DNA of 64,000 nucleotides, taken from contig JANPWX010000107.1 in NCBI GenBank assembly GCA_024734555.1, positions 1,534,673 through 1,598,672 on the forward strand, written 5' to 3'. Within the stretch, counting starts at the first letter, position 1; the number at the start of each line of letters is the position of its first letter. This DNA is from Trochalopteron elliotii. Its lineage: Eukaryota > Chordata > Aves > Passeriformes > Leiothrichidae. Shown here one piece after another: positions 25,661 through 38,100 of the stretch. The position numbers and the translations under genes are program-made. The notes below the pieces were generated by a model that was not told the origin of the DNA, did no database searches, and was given only the letters and a program-made list of their open reading frames with translations.

Positions 25661-26920
25661 TTAGGTTGCTGTGAATGCCTATACTCTCCTCTTTGTAAAT
25701 CACAGGGACAATCAGAGTCATAGACTACCTATAACATGAATATCATTTACACATTTGATTCCTACTCAGAGAGCTGTTTTATAAGCTTCGAATGACAGAA
25801 AACAAGATTCTCAGTGACAGTGACTTTAAATATTACATATGTTGCATGTATCCCAAGTGTTTTTGTTTTTTTTTATTTAGCAGCTGATGAGTATTATATT
25901 CTTTTGTATCATACATTGGAAATATAATTCTGTTCCTCAGTTTAGGAAAAGTAAATCAAAAAGGTTTAAATGCAAGGGAGAAACTGCACAGCCTTCTTAA
26001 AAAAAAAAAGGGCAAAAAAAGAGGAAAAAAAATATTCCTTCCTTTTATTACTTTTTAACTGTTTCCCTGTTCACTTTTTCCTGGACCAGAGTCCAGTTTT
26101 CAATTACACCAGACTAGGGGAATCTATTGATACACCCCCTGCTCAGGGATGCCATTCAAAGGGACACCAGCAGGAGAGAGGAAAGGACACACAGGGACTT
26201 TGTGAAATTCAACAGGAGCAAACACAAAGTCCTCCCCCAAGAAAGAAGTTCCAGAACACAGAATAGGCTGGGTCTGTAGAGAAGATGGCCAGTACATGTT
26301 TCCCCCAAAATATATATAACCAAGAGCTGATCAGAAACTGCTTTTCTTACAGTAAAAATCTTCTCTGAGCACAAAATTGAAAAATCTTTATGAAGAAGAA
26401 AAGCCACAGTATGCTTTTTACGCTTGTTTATTCTAAGCCTTTTAAACTTCATGGCTATTTCACCAAGGTATGTGTGACAGATTACACATAGTTTTTTTGC
26501 ATTAGCAGTTACTTATTTAATACTCTTGGACTTGAAGCAAAAATAATTAGGAAATCCTTTCCATGTAAGAAGATAATCTAAATGGCCTTCAAGGTCTGGC
26601 CATCAGATTTGGTAATCTGACATTTTCAAGCAGTTCCTTTTCCAGTCAAATGCTCTCAATATTCTTCAGGGCTGTTTTACCAACATGGGTAAAACCATAC
26701 CCAGACACATATATGCCAGTCCAGCACAATTCAGTCTGATCCTCTCCCACATTTACATGTTAGACCTGATACCTGCCTAGTTGGTATGTCTAAATCACAA
26801 TGCAAAGGACACAGCATGTTCAAATTTGACTCCAGGATATGTTTTGTTTCATTCCTCCCATAAGTAGTATTTAGAATGTATTGAAATGTTCCCTGCCAGA
26901 ACTTTTGGTTGGTATAATAG
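25661..26920. other. Noncoding DNA up to the LTR cluster
   Basis: Contains an A-rich tract at about 25999-26035. The opposite-strand frames 25970-26266 and 26156-26452 overlap and match no known protein. Confidence 0.5.
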
Positions 26921-27361
26921 TGATGCCTTTTTTGGGACTACCTAAAAACAGAAGCCAGACAAAATTAAGGGAATAAAAAGTGGTTATATTTATTGAAAGG
27001 CCTTCAGGTGCATTTCGGTCAGAAAAAGCCTCCCAAGGGCTACACCCAAAAATGGATGATGGGTGACAGGCTTTCACACTTTTATAATTTCGGTCCTTTT
27101 GCATATTGGGGGTTAATCTTCCAATTACAGCTTAAGGTAATGAAGTCATTTACCCCAAGTTTGACCCCCCCCAAACTCATTTGTGTTTACATTTATTGGG
27201 GCCTGAAACAGTAAGATGTCCTTTATTCCCAGGCCTAGAGAGGCCTGATCAAAATGGGAAAGCAGCAGCTAACACTCTATGTGGAGTTTGGAGTTATACA
27301 CTAAAGAATTGCAGGATTACAAACATATGAAAAATACAAGAGCTAAAATCCTAAGGCATCA
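26921..27361 (-). mobile_element. LTR of an avian endogenous retrovirus
   Basis: The element begins TGATGCC and ends GGCATCA, a perfect 7-bp terminal inverted repeat, over 441 bp. On the minus strand a TATAAAA box (plus 27080-27086) lies about 90 bp upstream of AATAAA (plus 26989-26994), the expected U3-R order, so it is probably on the minus strand. The sequence strongly recalls a songbird LTR family. Flanks AATAG and GTAGT do not form a clean target duplication; the right neighbour begins within about 5 bp, so the right flank may have been altered. No internal retroviral coding region is attached. Confidence 0.8.
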
Positions 27362-27365
27362 GTAG

Positions 27366-27496
27366 TGGGTTAACCCCAGCTGGATGCCAGACACCCACTA
27401 AAGCTGTTCTCTCACCCCCCTCCACAGTTGGACGGGGGAAAGAAAACATAACAAAGGTTTCATGAGTTAAGATGAGGACAGAGAGAGATCACTCAC
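27366..27496. mobile_element. Truncated ERV/LTR fragment
   Basis: It starts TGGGTTAACCCCAGCTGG and continues through ACAGTTGGACGGGGGAAAG and GACAGAGAGAGATCACTCAC, a sequence I recall as the start of a common avian ERV-derived repeat. It stops abruptly at the next LTR, so only about 131 bp remain. I do not find its continuation on the far side of that LTR. Confidence 0.6.
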
Positions 27497-28076
27497 TGTC
27501 TTGGTTTAAAAAAAAAATATCTGCTGAGGAAGGCAGGAACCTTCCTGGAATGGGAAGACAACTCCTCCCCCCAAATTTATTGTATGTAAATTATGGATCT
27601 TCCAGGCAAAACTGGAGGAAAAAGAATGTTAGAGATGGCCAAAGTGGTGGTTGGCTCTCACAATCAAGGGATGAATATTATGTGTATTTTAAGAGAAGTT
27701 TTACTGATGAATAGTTTGTTGCTCTCCCTTTCCCCTCATATTGTTGTCACTGGACAGCCTCGGTAGCCAGGGCATGTGGGAGGAGACTTGTTACTAGGGG
27801 GCGTGGCATGGCAACAACTGACCTCCAATCAAATTGAAAGAAAGCAGCCTCCACCAATGAACAGCAATGAAGAGTTGATTGGCAGTCTTTGGGAGGGGCC
27901 AGGGTCAGCTGATGCAACACCAGGGGCCTAAGAGGTGGTGCAGCCATTTTGTGGACGAGCACATGGCAATTCAGTTCCACACTCCCAGCACTGCTCTTTC
28001 TCCTTGTTCCTTTGTTGTATTTTGTTAAGTCTTAATAAACCTTTGAAGTTTTAAAAAGTGAGCATCATTTCTCACA
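27497..28076 (+). mobile_element. LTR of an avian endogenous retrovirus
   Basis: The segment starts TGTCTTGGTTT and ends near TTTCTCACA, about 580 bp with TG...CA ends. An AATAAA signal at 28034-28039 lies close to the right edge after a GT/T-rich stretch, as in the R region of a plus-strand LTR. The middle is GC-richer than its surroundings (27760-27980). The word CTCAC occurs just before the start (27492-27496) and again at 28071-28075. It could be a 5-bp target duplication if the LTR ended at 28070, but that end would lack the CA dinucleotide, so the exact right boundary is unresolved. Confidence 0.65.
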
Positions 28077-29319
28077 GGGATAACAGTTCTTTACTAGAAA
28101 ATACACATATCACAAGATGGAACCACCCCAACAAAACAGTAACAGACTTTTCGCACCCGTTAAGTAATTTCCCCTTTTTGTGTAGCTGTGTCCACAACCA
28201 GCCAGGGACACTGGTGGCTCAGGCAGGGCAGAGGGGCTGCAGTGACTCCCCCACCATCAAGGGCATTCCCACAGGAGCCCAGAAACTTCCTCATGTGGTG
28301 GAGGGAACTCAGGCAAGGAGATCGCTCCTTTTCTAAAACTCAAGGGCAGCAGTTGGTGTCTGTACCACCAATGTTGCTTTAGTTTAAAATGAGATCTTCT
28401 GTGCCAAATATTTTGCAGGAGGACTGATGGTGCTGTTAAGGGGAAGTTTGCCAATTTTAAGGAATAAAGTCTTAATTCACTATTCAATAAAAAATATTGT
28501 CTTCCATAGAAACTACTCCCAAAACCTTCATACCCTAAATACTTATCTTTGGATGGGATTAATTCTTTCTTTGGAGTTGCTGCTACTCTTTGCACCGACC
28601 ACAGAGAGTCAAACCAAATGGCTTAGACAGCTTTTAAGTAGCTAAAGCTGGAGCACTTAATCCCACCCAGAACTGAGGAAAAGGTCAAATCCAGCTAGTG
28701 ACCAATGACAGCAGCATCACCACTGCAAATAAACACAATTAACACACATATATATATATGTACAAACATGGAATGTCACTGTGCACTCTACTTATATAGG
28801 CCCCAGGCTGCTCTATTTCACCATTTAAATCCAAAATGGATCACTGCAGGAAATGTTACTCTTATAGTTGGACAACAGAGGAAAAGAGCAAGGAGATGCT
28901 TTCAAAGGCAAAACAAGGAGTTAAACAGTTTGGGGTTTTTTTTCCCACCAACTTCCAACAAGAGCAGAGCTTCTCACTGGGACTGAGAAAGGCTTGACTG
29001 GAGACATCCAACAGAGTGACTGCAGGGCCCAGGCCCCCACAACACACATGCACAAAAAAAAAGCAGCAGAGATCAAGGGCATCCTTGTCCTCCTCTGGAC
29101 AATAGTGAGCAAGTCATTCTTTTTAAATCCCTCTCAAAGGAGTCTGCCAAAGGAAATGTCTGAGACAGAGTGAGAAAATAAACTAGTTCTCCCCTGCCCT
29201 ACCACAAGGCCTTGTTTACCAGATCATTGCACTCCATTCCTCTCCACATCCTCCTTATTTGGTTACTTTTCTCATCATTATATTGGGAATTTTAATTCCA
29301 AACTATAGAAACTCTGAAG
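28077..29319. other. Noncoding DNA right of the LTR cluster
   Basis: Immediately after the LTR is an AACAGTTCTTTACTAG stretch that may still belong to an ERV; I recall it from related songbird elements but cannot confirm it. A short AT run lies at 28748-28760. Overlapping frames at 28058-28645 have no known domain. Confidence 0.45.
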
Positions 29320-29530
29320 ATCTGTCTGTGTGCACGTATGCAACACTTGTACATCGAGTCCTGTACCAAAAACCCAGCCGATGCCATGTCATGATTAAGA
29401 GTTATCAAAAGATACAGCTGCTTCGGTGATTAATAATGCTGATAACCTCAACCCTACTTTGGTAGCTCTGCTGATAAAAAAATCATTTCCCCTGGCTCCA
29501 GTGATCCGGTCCATAATTCCTTTCAGGACA
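29320..29530. promoter_or_regulatory. Candidate enhancer: GATA-site cluster with E-box
   Basis: Four GATA cores occur in about 76 bp: TTATC at 29402-29406 (minus-strand GATAA), GATA at 29411-29414, GATAA at 29441-29445 and GATAA at 29473-29477. The E-box CAGCTG at 29415-29420 directly abuts one of them. Several CpGs survive nearby (ATCGAG, GCCGAT, TTCGGT, TCCGGT). GATA plus E-box combinations occur in haematopoietic and cardiac enhancers, but no function is shown here. Confidence 0.25.
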
Positions 29531-31040
29531 ACAGCAATTAAGAAGCAAAAGTAAAAAACATAGAAGACACTAGAACAGTTTTAGAGGCCTGAGGAAAACA
29601 GAAGTGGCAATCTCATGTGCCTTTTCACCATCAGATCAAACTCAGTAAAAAAAAAAATCCAGTTACAGAAACATGACTCCTAGATTATGCTTTTGGGTCA
29701 TAAACTTTCCCACAGAAGAAGCTGAATGAAGTCCAAGCAGCCTATTATTATCATTCTGGTCAATACTAAGCTTTTCTACTGCCTGTAAGAAGCAGCAGCT
29801 GAGCTGACTATGCCATTGTCAAAGTCAGTGTCATTCACAGGATGATGGTCAGGGACACTGAGTAAAGGTTAATGCAATAAACAGGAGGCAAAAGGACAGT
29901 TGAGGGTAAAGAAGTTCTGTAGGAAGTAGAGCAGGAAACAGAGTAATTACAGGAAATGTTCTGGATACAATATGAAATGATTAACTTTCTGGTTCTTCTC
30001 ATGTGTCCTTATAGCTCCAGACCAGCACACTTTGGTTTAGATGCTATTTAGAGCACAGTGATGAAAGCAGCTGGTGTAAACTCTACTCTAACCTTTAAAA
30101 AAAAAAAGTTATCACACGTAACCAGCTAATAAATGTGGCATTTAAAAAAGAGGCAGAGTAGGACTGTTAAAGGCAGAGTATAACTAGCCATGGTTTGAAA
30201 ACTGTGATTCATGTTTGTGATCTCACTGGAGATATTAATGCAGTAATGTTAATAAAAGATCCATTAGGAATTGCTAACAAAGTACACAGCCATGTGTTCT
30301 CCTCCTTCTGCCAAGGCAATTGCAGCTGAGGAAGGTCCTTTCCTGCTGCACACACAGTCCCTGGCTGTAGATGGGAAAGCAGCCACACAGGACCTAATTT
30401 ATGTGACCTTTTCTGAAGTATTCCACTGCTAACATCTTCTAGGGCCTGATCTAGCTCCTAAATACACAAAAGATACTGGATAATAGAGGCTCTTACATGT
30501 ATTTATGAATGTATTTTCATAAATCAAAGCACACTTTAAAAAAATCTTGGTCCTTTAGCAATGGTTTTGAATGAAAAGCCAAGGCTTCTCCAGGTGTCAG
30601 CATGTTCATATGTGTTGAATTTGGACTGGCAGTACCACAGACATAAGAGTCCCATTTCTGACTCGATTTTCTTTACTGCACAGGAACCAAGTCTTCCCTT
30701 AGTGGTGCTGGTGTAACACTGAAGTGCCTCAATCAGCTCCAAAGGGCACGTGCTGTTGTCATTATCAGTAAAAATGCAGGGAAAATATATAGTGAAATGC
30801 TAGAGAATTTATTAGTTTATTTATTGATGTGCTAGCTAGGGGACCCAGGAGTATCATGAGTGCTTGTATGGAGTCAACACCTTTCTCTAACAGTGTGGTG
30901 AACAAGGAAATTCCTGGCTGTTGAACAGCCTGCATCTGCAACAGCAGACTGAAACAATCTCTTCAACTAGATGTGTTCCTTGATCCAAAAAGACACATTT
31001 CACATCCTATGAGTCAATTGTCTTCACTCTCCACACACAA
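29531..31040. other. Unique noncoding DNA
   Basis: No gene or repeat is recognised. One 68-codon minus-strand frame (30536-30742) has no known domain. Confidence 0.5.
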
Positions 31041-31047
31041 ACCACTG

Positions 31048-31148
31048 TGTCCTACACTCGTGTACAGTGGTGTTAATCCAAAATAACACCACCAAGTCAG
31101 TCGAGGTGCTCCAGATTTACAGGGGTGTGAGTTGAGAGCATTTGGCAC
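31048..31148. repeat. Ancient palindromic (MITE-like) repeat, copy A
   Basis: The left arm (TGTACAGTGGTGTTAATCC, about 31062-31080) and the right arm (CTCCAGATTTACAGGGGTGT, about 31109-31128) flank a short AAGTCAGTCGAGG centre. The right arm closely fits an old amniote repeat that I recall with CCAGATTTACAC and GAGAGCAGAATTTGG words. Arm-to-arm complementarity is now modest, as expected for an old element. Bounds are approximate. Confidence 0.5.
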
Positions 31149-31165
31149 CCAGTACCTCTGGTCAT

Positions 31166-31257
31166 AGATCCTCAGCTGCTGGAGATCATCACGGTTCTTT
31201 CAAGTCAATGCCTCTGAAATTAATGTAGTTGTGCTGATTTACACCAGGTGAGGATCT
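31166..31257. repeat. Ancient palindromic (MITE-like) repeat, copy B
   Basis: The ends AGATCCTCAGCTG (31166-31178) and CAGGTGAGGATCT (31245-31257) are inverted repeats matching 12 of 13 bases. The complementarity extends over about 31 bases per arm at 23 of 31 positions. The element is 92 bp, has no coding capacity and has a hairpin structure, the form of a nonautonomous DNA transposon (MITE). The right arm GCTGATTTACACCAGGTGAG fits an old amniote repeat I recall from reptile and bird genomes. No certain target duplication is seen. Confidence 0.65.
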
Positions 31258-31530
31258 GCCTTGTGGTTTCTGGCTTTAAATTCTCTTCCTGTCAACCATC
31301 TCGTTTCAAAATGGTTTCAATAGACAACTCCTAGCCAGAATTTCCTCTGCTATTTATAGGATTATTTCAAGAGTTTCTACGATAATCCCCATATTTCCAT
31401 CTTTATATCAGAGCCTTTTTCAGGATTGTATTACAGCCAAACTATTCACATATCCAGATGACACCACTCCCTCCTCTTTTCCCTTCCCTATTTGGGATGA
31501 TTATACAGAGGGGAAATATCTCTCACGGTC
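31258..31530. other. Spacer between palindromic repeats
   Basis: No gene or recognisable repeat is seen in this interval. Confidence 0.5.
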
Positions 31531-31572
31531 AGATCTTCAGCTGGCATAAATCAGCATATAATTGACATTAGT
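31531..31572. repeat. Ancient palindromic repeat, single arm (copy C)
   Basis: AGATCTTCAGCTGGCATAAA continuing to TCAGCATATAATTGACATT matches the reverse complement of the right arm of copy B at roughly four of five positions. Only one arm is clear; the expected opposite arm is not preserved on the right. Confidence 0.55.
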
Positions 31573-33166
31573 GATTTACATCATTTAGCAATATAGAAGA
31601 AAAGACAAAGAGAAAAAAGAAAAAAAAAATTGGTATTTACCAATGCAGTTTAAAATTAGTAACAGGTCTTTAATATTGAAAGAATATTAAAATGTAACCC
31701 ATATGTACACCTTTGATGTGTGTTTTATGGGCTCAGCTAGGCATCATTTACAGCTTGGAATGACAAAGCTTCTTGCTGTTTTGTTCCATAAAATCCTCAG
31801 CAGTTCTGCCCCTAAATACTCCATACTTATTCAACATACTTCACCTCAAGTGTACTTAAAACACACCACCAAGGGCTTTCACAAACAAAACCTCCTCTGT
31901 TGATTTCACACATTCTTTTCATCCAGCTAAATGTTAAATTCAACCTGTTGAAATAGGTCAGGTTTAACAGAATTTAGGCATGCTATACAGAAGTGCCACA
32001 GGGGATCTATGTACCTCAATTGTCATTGACACTCCAGAAATCTTACAGTAAATAATTTACCATACAAATTGCCATTGATCCATACAGACTTCTCATATCT
32101 GTAATTTCCTGGTATCTGTGTCCACTTAGAAATACTTTTATTTCTCTTTTGGAGAGCTAGATTTCCTCTCATGTTATGCCCTTGTAAAAAAGCAGATATC
32201 TGCTCACGTCTGATACTCTTCTCAAAAAATCTTAATTAATAAAGTAATCCTGATCAGAAGAGAGCAGACACACAGCAGAGAGAGTTGAAAAATAGAATTC
32301 CCTGCAGGAACAGACTCAGACTCTGCAAAACCCTTCCATGAATCAAAGCAATCTGCATCACTAGCACATTTTCCCAGTACGGAAGTGCTTGCAGGAACTG
32401 GCAGTTTCTACAAGCATGTAAGTAAAAACAAAAGAGGTAAAGCTGACTATTGTGATTTCCACTTGTTGGACTTGATGTCTTGACAGTGTTCTGGAGGAGA
32501 TCTGATAGCCAGTGGCAGAGACTGCACGTGTAGGAGAAGCTGTACATTACTGAGGGCAATATTGAATACAGGCTCTTCAATCCAGCTCTCACAGGTTGAC
32601 AAATAAAAGTCTTTCCCTCTCCATCACCACCCACACACTTTTTTTTTCCCCAGGGCCAAAAGGGTTGGATTAACATTAGGCACTCTTGGCCTGGAAATTA
32701 GTTGTTATATGTTTGTGGGGTGAGGGGTTGGCAGAAGGGCAGATTTTATTTCAAATAAATGTTTCCTCCTTTCATTTCCCTTCACCTTCCACAGGAGATA
32801 GCAAAAGGATATCAGTATTCAAGGTGGATGTCAAAGATTTAATTTTGTACAGTTCATACTACTTGAAGTCAGGTTATTGCTTTACCTTTATGGAGGTGAA
32901 TCCAAATTGAAAACAGAGAAACTGGAGGAACCACATGGATGCCAGATTGACAACTACAGGCACTGATGTAAAAATAGCACATTTTCACACTCTTAGTTTC
33001 TTGTTCAGCCTAAGGAGGGATGATTCAGTACAAGCAGAAGTCCAGTGAGGCTGATGGGCAATGGCTACTAAATTCCTGTAGGAAAGGTAACCATCTTCCA
33101 TCTCTCTGCTACTCCATCACAGACATAAATTCATTTCACTTACTGGGATAAAAGTCACTCATTCTC
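31573..33166. other. Unique noncoding DNA
   Basis: A 140-codon minus-strand frame (32254-32676) has no recognisable domain or splice context; I regard it as chance. A T-run lies at about 32639-32648. Confidence 0.5.
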
Positions 33167-33203
33167 TTGACCTGACTGGAGTTAGACCAGGAATATTCTG
33201 GCT
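33167..33203. repeat. Possible arm of ancient palindromic repeat
   Basis: TTGACCTGACTGGAGTTAG and ACCAGGAATATTCTGGCT resemble an old amniote repeat arm that I recall as TTGACTTCAATGGAGTTACACC. The opposite arm is not visible. Confidence 0.35.
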
Positions 33204-35092
33204 ATAAATAAATACTGTGAATGACACATAGTAGGGTTATTTCAGGGTGTAACTTCTGGCTATGATTGCATTTTAAAAAAATCTGTAAGACTAGTCAATA
33301 ACAAGGCTAAATTCAATCTCATTTCAGGTAAAGTAATGACAGACAACAATGTATAAAATGTACATACTTTGTTTACAAGCTGCCACTCCTTAGGTACTGT
33401 CATGTAGCTAGAGCACTAATTTAGCTAATGGGATATTAAGGATCCAATAAGGAAGATGGGTTAGACAGAGGGCAATATTACTGTGCTGCTCTCTAAAGTG
33501 TTTCAGTCAAAACAGCCAGCCAGGGAAGAGATCCCCAAGAATCCCTGTGAATTATAATAAATTTAGCCTGGTAACAGTCTAAGCTGGAGTTTGTGAAATG
33601 TATTTAATCTTGATTTAACTTCCCATGTCTGAAAACACTGGAGATAAAATCTTCTTCCTGCTTAAGTTAAACAGACACTGACATCAATGGAGGGAAGACT
33701 TCATCTCATGATTAAAACCAGAGGTAAACCAGTAAGCAACTCTGTTAAAATCCCATTCATAAATTCAAGAATCAAGTAAAAACTTTCCTTCCCCTTCATC
33801 TAGATCTATTCCTTGGAAACACACATTCAAATGGCTATGACTAGGTAGTGTAAGAATTCATTTTCTATCACTGTGTGCATAATTCCTAACAAATAATAAA
33901 TCTAAGTTTTAAGCTGGCTGCTTCTCCCTACTGGTGATAAAAAGCTTTCTGCAAGTGTTCAGTTCCTGCCACTTATTCTGGCAGGAGGCAACAGCAGATG
34001 AAAAGTACATGGCATTCTTTCTGCTCTCTGACTGAATAAGCAGGCAAGCACCTTAACACAAAACTTAAATCTAAATTAGATACTCAGAACTGACCTTTGA
34101 CTTTTGGTACCACAGGATTTCTGCAGAAGCTTAAGGAAAATTTGTCCTGCTACTATTTGCTGAACAGAAAAAGGGTTGTGGACAGACCAGCAGCTGAAGT
34201 GAATTGTGAAATTTATGCTCCAAATTTTTAAACTCCATGCACAAAATAAGTAAAGTAACTTATTCCTCAACAGATGCACACAGAGGTAACACTGAATAGG
34301 AGTTAGATACGTTCAACAGCTTTCACACTCAAATCATTTAGAAAGATATTTGCACCACTTATTACAAGTGCACAGGAGAGAGATCACAGTCCCCAAGGAT
34401 GAACACAATCCTGCCTGACCAGATTGATCTTCACTATTATCATCAAACTCAGAAACTTCAGTCCCTGTGCCACAAGTGTACCAGAATTCAGCAGGATGCA
34501 GCAGAAATCCTCCTTTTCCCTCAGCTTTTCACAGCTTGGTGGATTTACCAGCAATGAGCTCCCAAAAGGTGTATTACTTGATTGGGGTTCTTTTGTCTCA
34601 GATTAGAGGCTTGCATTACTGAGAGACTAAAATCTTGCACCCAGGCTAAGGAATTGAGTCCTTCCCTCAAACTTCCTTACCACTTATGTAACTGAGAAAT
34701 GCACAGAAACTTTGCTAATTATGTAAATCCAAACTTTACTATCAATATTCCTGTCAGAGAAAAAACACAATTATCCCATAATAACCACTGAAACATCCAA
34801 AGAAAGCTATTCCAAAAGGCACTTCCCTTCTAGCAAAAGATTAAGGATTTCAGATTAAAAGATTGAAATATCTGTAAATATTATCTGAAGGAGCAAAATG
34901 AAAATAGGAGGAATTCCTGTTATTTTACACTGGCCTAGACATTAACACCAGAAGCATGCAGACACTAAGAAAACATAACCCAAATAGCAGGGTTTGGTAG
35001 AAATTAATTTTGGGTAAGGCATCTGGAAACTTGAAGTAAAAGGTTTTCCTGTACCAATATATGCAAAATGCTATGAAAATTAACACCCAAAA
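33204..35092. other. Unique noncoding DNA
   Basis: Only short chance frames (60-67 codons) are seen. No repeat family is recognised. Confidence 0.5.
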
Positions 35093-35113
35093 TTATATAT
35101 ATATATATATATA
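35093..35113. repeat. (TA)n microsatellite
   Basis: About ten uninterrupted TA units are directly visible, followed by further A-rich sequence to about 35135. Confidence 0.9.
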
Positions 35114-38100
35114 AAAATGTAAAAAATATAAATAAAAGACCCAAAAAAATCAGCTGGTCCCTACAAAGTGCCCAGAAGGATGTAAACATAAATAATCCTG
35201 GCCTGACTGCTTTATAAAAGAAGGGGTTGAGGCTCTTTTAATTCCCACAGGCAGCAGAACCTGAGGGAGTGAAACAACAGCTCTGCCCTGGCCAGAGGAG
35301 CAGGCTGGCTCAAACATCACCAGTTTCTATAGACTTGTTAATCTTAATTACATTTGGATTTCCCTCATGAATTTCTTCTGGACAGCTAAAAAAAGGTATT
35401 TTTGTCAATGTCCAGTACTTGAACTTCATGTCCAGTGTGTATCAGCCAGTGCTGCAGCTCTCATGACATGATTACTGTAACCTGCATAAAAACTGCATTA
35501 CAAAGCAATTCAAGTGTTCCTTCAAAGAAGGAATGGGACTGACATGCTAAGAAAAAGAATTTCTAAGAAAGACTAGTCAGGAAATATTTTTTGTTCCAGT
35601 CCACTTTTTTCTTTATTTCTTTTTAATTTTCCATGAGAAAGTGACAGCCCACATGTTGAATTATTTTTCATTGGGGTTTTTGTTTTTCACCACTGATTTG
35701 ATGAAAAGCCTTTTTCATTAAAGAAGACATGTAAGCTTTCTTGAAGAAAAAAAAAAAAGAAAAAATTCAACTTGGAAGCCAAGTATTTTTTTAACATAAT
35801 GCTATCTTGTGATCATTTTAATATCTGATTACGAGTCTAAAATAATCAAAATACCATGGCATACATCTCAGATAATACAAATGAGTACACAAAGTATTTT
35901 GTCTTTCACAGATATTACTGCAAATAGTACTCAATCATTCAAATGAGAGTGCAACGTGAGCACAAAAGCAGATTTTTGGCTGCTATCAATCAGTACAATT
36001 TCAGTAAGGTTTATGGAGCGACACACATTTAGACTAGATTAAAATCTGCCCTCAAGGTTGAACACAGGCAAATCAAAATATGTGCTTTTTTAATTCAGTT
36101 ACCCTGAAGAGAAAAAGCATTTCCTCCCTTTGATCCTATTAAGTAAATGTGGTCCAAAAGAGCAGAATAATACATTCTTCAGCAGAAAGTTACACTGATT
36201 AAATAGCACTGGAGTCAGAGCTGAAACTCTCAGTGACTTTGCAACTCCAAAGTGACCATTTTTAACCTTTTAGACCATCTACTTAGTTGCCACATCAATA
36301 TTGCCTTTTTTACCTGTGGAGAATGTAACCAAAAGAGAAGAAAACAAAATAAATGGAGTAGGGGCTCAAATAAAAGGCAGTTAAACACTCACTCCTCAGT
36401 TCTTGGTGTTACTGGGCTGGTCAGGAAATTAAAGCATTGGTAGAGGAATTAAAAGGGTGAATATACAGGGAGAGGGGTCAAGGTTTGAGTGGTTTCCTCT
36501 TCCTTGGCACTGGAAAACCAGAACAACCGTGTGTCACTGATCCAGCTCCAGATGTTGGCTGGTAATGTGGGAACATAAGAGAAAATAGCATTTCCTAGCA
36601 AGAAGCTAGAGAAAGCACCACAAAGAGCATTATTATTTTGGGTGATCCACAGATGTAGTTCATAGAAAAATTTCCAAGTGAAGGAAAATTGCCTCCTTTA
36701 TAGTCCATTTATTTAAAGTACTTGCAATCAAACATAAGATCAGGAAACTTCAGGAAAGGTTAATGTTATAAGTCAACCACAGAAAAATTCACAAATGCAC
36801 ACACATACACCCATAAATAAAACATACTTAATGCCATAAAAAGATGAAAAAAAAATATATCCTTATCTAGGAAAAAAATATCCTCGCAAATCTATGAGAA
36901 CAAAGTCAAATCATGAAAATGACCAGAGGAAATATGAAATACATTCATGCTATATCACACACACCTGCTGACCAGAGAGCCAGACACCCAAATTCACTTG
37001 TTTTAATTATTTCTTTGGCTCTGATCTCACAGTGGGGCTGAGTAGAACAGACAGCTGTCAGCAGGTAAATGAGAGCTACACAACCCAGCGTGACACAGCC
37101 ACCACAGTTCAGGCAGAAAAAAATCTCTTCCTCAACAGGTTCCCTTACAAAATTTAGCCACATCGTAACTTCTGGAGTAGCAATGAGCCTGCATCCTTTC
37201 CCACTCCTTTCCAGTATCAGACACACAGCTGATACTTGCAGGACTGTTGTGTCCAGGACCTCAGAGCAGGGCTGGAATCCCAAGGGAGCAGATGGTAAAA
37301 AGGATGGAACAGGGGATTTTGGGACCTGCAGAAAGCAAATCCAACCACATTGGCTCCCAGTTTTCTCTCTGACACCCCAATGTCCTCTCTCTTGAGCCTT
37401 CCAGAACAACTTCCATTCTGGACTTCCTTCTTTTAATTGGAATTCATCCTGGGCTCACACCTCACCAACTTTTCCTTTTCTTTCAACGCTCTCTTTTCCC
37501 ATTCTCTCCCTTGGGAAGACCAAGAGCAAATCCTCCTTTCTCTCCATCCTATAGCCTGTCCAAAAGTGAGGAGATGACATGCTGCCCCACATGTCCAACA
37601 CAGGGGCTTTGTGTAGCTGCCCAACAAGCAAGATTTATATGAAATATACTGAAAATATGTTGATATATACTGAAATAACATCCAGAGGACATCACAGATC
37701 CCAGTGGAGACATCAACAGCAAAAGATTTATCATTAGGTCATATTTGGTGAGGGTTAGTTTTTAAAAGAGAAAAAAAAGCAATCTTGGACAGGAACCACT
37801 AGTAGAGGTGGTTCCAATCTTTGTACTGCTACAGTTGACCAAAACATGCTTCAGAAAAGTAACTTAATCACCCCCCATCTCAGTCACCCTGCTGTTACAT
37901 GGAGATAACAATCCCTCCCATATCTGATCTTGATGGAGACTTCTAAATGCTGCTGTAATAAAGCCCAGACAGCCCGTTGTGGGTATCTTGACTCACATCC
38001 TTATTGTAACATATTTTCCCCTATGAGAAGCCTTGGCACTCTGGTAGACCTTGCCTTCAAAACAAAAACCTGAAAAGTTTATCTAGATATGAATTTCCAA

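Noticed and set aside
27492..28075. CTCAC direct repeat as target duplication of the third LTR
   Set aside because: Accepting it would end the LTR without the CA dinucleotide, and the right-hand copy may be the LTR's own TCTCACA end. Left unresolved.
36945..37409. 154-codon minus-strand open frame outside repeats
   Set aside because: No recognisable domain, overlapped by a 108-codon plus-strand frame, and no promoter or splice context. A frame of this length is possible by chance in 64 kb.
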